Below the pieces are notes generated by a model. That model saw only the letters and a list, made by a program, of their open reading frames with translations. It was not told the DNA's origin and ran no database searches. Source: Cellulomonas_A sp047229345 (GTDB taxonomy: Bacteria > Actinomycetota > Actinomycetes > Actinomycetales > Cellulomonadaceae). From it: a DNA stretch of 23,774 bases. Location of the stretch: assembly GCF_047229345.1 (NCBI RefSeq), contig NZ_JBFTER010000075.1, forward strand, positions 1-23,774. Direction: 5' to 3'. Shown one piece after another: positions 22,291-23,774 of the stretch (position 1 is its first letter; every line of letters begins with the position of its first letter). A program made the translations under genes and the position numbers.

Positions 22291-23774
22291 GTGACCTCGA
22301 CGCGCACCCCGGCGACCGTGCGCCCCGCCGCCGACGCCCCGGCGGCCGGGCGCGGTGCGGTCGTGCGGCTCGGCGCCCTGGCGCTCGCCGGTGTCGTGGC
22401 CGCGGTCCTCGGCGTGTGGTTCTCGCGGGCCGCGCTGCCGACGGTCCTGGCGGACCCGGGGGCGCTCGTCCGCTGGGGGCTGCCCGTCACCACGACGCTC
22501 ACGGAGCTCGCGGGGTCGCTGACGCTGGGCGCGCTCGTGCTCGCGGTCGGCATCCTCCCGCTCCGGACCGCCGCCGGCCCCTCCCGCACCGGCCACGCAC
22601 CGACCCGCCCCACCCCCACCGGCCCCGCCGCCCCCACCCCCACCGGCCCCGCCGCCCCCGGCTCCGCCGCCACCGCCCGCACCGCCTACGCGCGCAGCCT
22701 CACGCTCGCCGCCGTCGCCGCCGGCACGTGGACGGTCCTGTCCGTCGCGGGCCTCGTGCTCCGCTACGCGAGCGTGTCCGGGCGCCCGCTCGGCTCGTCG
22801 ACGTTCGGCGAGGAGCTGGGCTTCTACGTCACGCAGGTCGACCTCGGCCGGAACCAGCTCGGCATCGTCGCGGTCGCGGCCGCCGTCACCGCGCTCGCGC
22901 TCGTCGTGCAGACCCCCACGGGCGCCGCCTGGTGCGCCGGGCTCACGGTCGTCGCGCTGTGGCAGCAGGCCCAGGGCGGCCACGCCGCCGGTGCGACGAG
23001 CCACGAGCTCGCGACGAGCTCGATGTTCCTGCACCTCGTCGGCGCAGCCGTCTGGATCGGGGCGCTCGCCGCGCTCGCCGTGCTCGCCGGCCGGCTCGGG
23101 GACGACCTGCGCCCGAGCGTCGAGCGCTACTCCGTGGTCGCCGGCTGGTGCTTCGTGCTCGTCGCCGTCTCCGGCCTGGTCAACGCCGTCATCCGGCTCG
23201 GCGGCCTCGACGGGCTCGGGACGCGCTACGGGGTGCTCGTGCTGGTCAAGGCCGCGCTGTTCGTCGTCCTCGGCCTGCTCGGCGCGGCGCACCGGCGAGC
23301 GGCGCTGCCCCGGCTCGCGGCGCCCGGCGCCGGGCCCGGTGCGGGGTGGCTGTTCTGGCGCGTCGTCGCCGTCGAGGTCGCCGTCATGGGCGCCGTCTCC
23401 GGCGTCGCCGTCGCGCTGTCGTCGACCGCGCCGCCCGTGCCGCAGGAGCCGCCGACGAGCCCGACGCCCGCCGAGATCGTCACGGGCCACGTCCTCCCGC
23501 CCGAGCCGACGCTCGTGCGCTGGTTCACCGAGTGGCGCTGGGACCTGCTGTTCGCGAGCGCCGCGGTCGCCGGGGTCGTCGTCTACGTGCGGTGGGTCCG
23601 GCGGCTGCACCGGCGCGGCGACACGTGGCCGTGGCAGCGGACCGCGATGTGGGTCTCCGGGCTCGCGGTCTTCTTCTGGACGACGTCGGGCGGCCCGGCG
23701 ATGTACGGGCACGTGCTGTTCAGCGCGCACATGGTCCAGCACATGGTGCTCGCCATGGTGATCCCGCTGCTCCT
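22291..23774 (+). CDS. CopD / CtaG fusion membrane protein (copper handling, cytochrome oxidase assembly), 3'-truncated
   Basis: The frame is open from GTG 22291 to the window end (494 codons seen), so the C-terminus is missing. The N-terminal half is a CopD-like (copper resistance D) multi-helix domain: about eight hydrophobic segments, with GGHAAGATSHELATSSMFLHLVGAAVWIGAL-type His-bearing helices near 230-255. The C-terminal part begins a CtaG (caa3_CtaG) domain, with WRWDLLFAS, MYGHVLFSAHMVQHMVLAM and its His residues near the right edge. Such fusions are common in actinobacteria and are thought to help deliver copper to cytochrome c oxidase. GATGAT six bases before the GTG and the lack of a properly spaced Shine-Dalgarno suggest a leaderless start. 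A Pro/Thr/Gly/Ala-rich loop after the second or third helix carries an exact 24-bp duplication. Confidence 0.9.
   Translation, partial: MTSTRTPATVRPAADAPAAGRGAVVRLGALALAGVVAAVLGVWFSRAALPTVLADPGALVRWGLPVTTTLTELAGSLTLGALVLAVGILPLRTAAGPSRTGHAPTRPTPTGPAAPTPTGPAAPGSAATARTAYARSLTLAAVAAGTWTVLSVAGLVLRYASVSGRPLGSSTFGEELGFYVTQVDLGRNQLGIVAVAAAVTALALVVQTPTGAAWCAGLTVVALWQQAQGGHAAGATSHELATSSMFLHLVGAAVWIGALAALAVLAGRLGDDLRPSVERYSVVAGWCFVLVAVSGLVNAVIRLGGLDGLGTRYGVLVLVKAALFVVLGLLGAAHRRAALPRLAAPGAGPGAGWLFWRVVAVEVAVMGAVSGVAVALSSTAPPVPQEPPTSPTPAEIVTGHVLPPEPTLVRWFTEWRWDLLFASAAVAGVVVYVRWVRRLHRRGDTWPWQRTAMWVSGLAVFFWTTSGGPAMYGHVLFSAHMVQHMVLAMVIPLL
22611..22658 (+). repeat. Exact 24-bp tandem duplication in the CopD-CtaG gene
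   Basis: Bases 22611-22634 are repeated exactly at 22635-22658. The unit is built from CACCCCCACCGG and CCCCGCCGCCCC and encodes an eight-residue Pro/Thr/Gly/Ala unit twice. It lies in a loop between membrane helices, where length change should be tolerated. Confidence 0.9.

Noticed and set aside
22081..23742. A 553-codon minus-strand open frame with a Gly-rich stretch
   Set aside because: The Gly-rich part is the antisense reading of the Pro/Ala loop in the CopD-CtaG gene, whose plus frame has membrane helices and family motifs.
1..23774. CRISPR array, insertion sequences, tRNA, rRNA or prophage genes
   Set aside because: No evenly spaced direct repeats with unique spacers, no transposase motifs, and no tRNA or rRNA signatures were seen. 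The 30-bp array at 1015-1126 has no spacers.

Overview
The window is about 23.8 kb of very GC-rich DNA. It has GTG and ATG starts, several apparently leaderless genes and TANNNT-type -10 hexamers, and it encodes a LAxTG-type sortase substrate. This points to a high-GC actinobacterium. The gene content is compatible with the Cellulomonas/Promicromonospora side of the Micrococcales, but the sequence alone does not fix the genus. I see no rRNA, tRNA, insertion sequence, phage gene or CRISPR array.

Layout. (1) 1-982: the 3' part of an E2 acyltransferase of a 2-oxo acid dehydrogenase complex, followed by an array of ~30-bp repeats and a GNAT acetyltransferase. (2) 1774-3600: an uncharacterised two-domain protein divergent from a KptA/Tpt1 RNA 2'-phosphotransferase. 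(3) 3721-12982, minus strand: a seven-gene hydroxamate siderophore operon. It reads desA (lysine decarboxylase), desB (amine N-monooxygenase), desC (acyltransferase), desD (NIS synthetase), a penicillin-amidase-family hydrolase, a second siderophore acyltransferase and a ferric-siderophore reductase (SIP). The first six genes are joined by five consecutive 4-nt GTGA/ATGA overlaps. The operon has a recognisable promoter with a DtxR/IdeR-type iron box over its -10, and ends at a strong hairpin shared with kptA. (4) 13332-15332: a secreted, sortase-anchored protein with prealbumin-like/CnaB-like repeats, followed by a 16-bp-stem terminator. (5) 15574-16785: a membrane diguanylate cyclase. (6) 16801-19611: a DHA2-type MFS exporter and a TetR regulator. 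(7) 19629-20671: a rightward promoter bracketed by two 21-bp operators, driving an internally deleted dihydrofolate-reductase-family remnant and an alpha/beta hydrolase. (8) 20696-22028: a MerR regulator followed by a YCII-domain protein. (9) 22291 to the right edge: a CopD-CtaG fusion membrane protein, cut by the window end.

How it works together. Under iron limitation the desA promoter should be derepressed. Lysine is decarboxylated to cadaverine (DesA), N-hydroxylated (DesB), acylated (DesC and perhaps the second acyltransferase) and oligomerised (DesD) to a desferrioxamine-like siderophore. SIP would release iron from the imported complex. The extra amidase and acyltransferase match, from memory, the desG/desH additions described in some Streptomyces that make aryl-substituted desferrioxamines. 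They make this cluster the most interesting part of the window.

Two loci look damaged or mis-sequenced: the DHFR-family remnant, and the 5' end of the MFS gene, where a seven-C run separates a good start from the rest of the reading frame.
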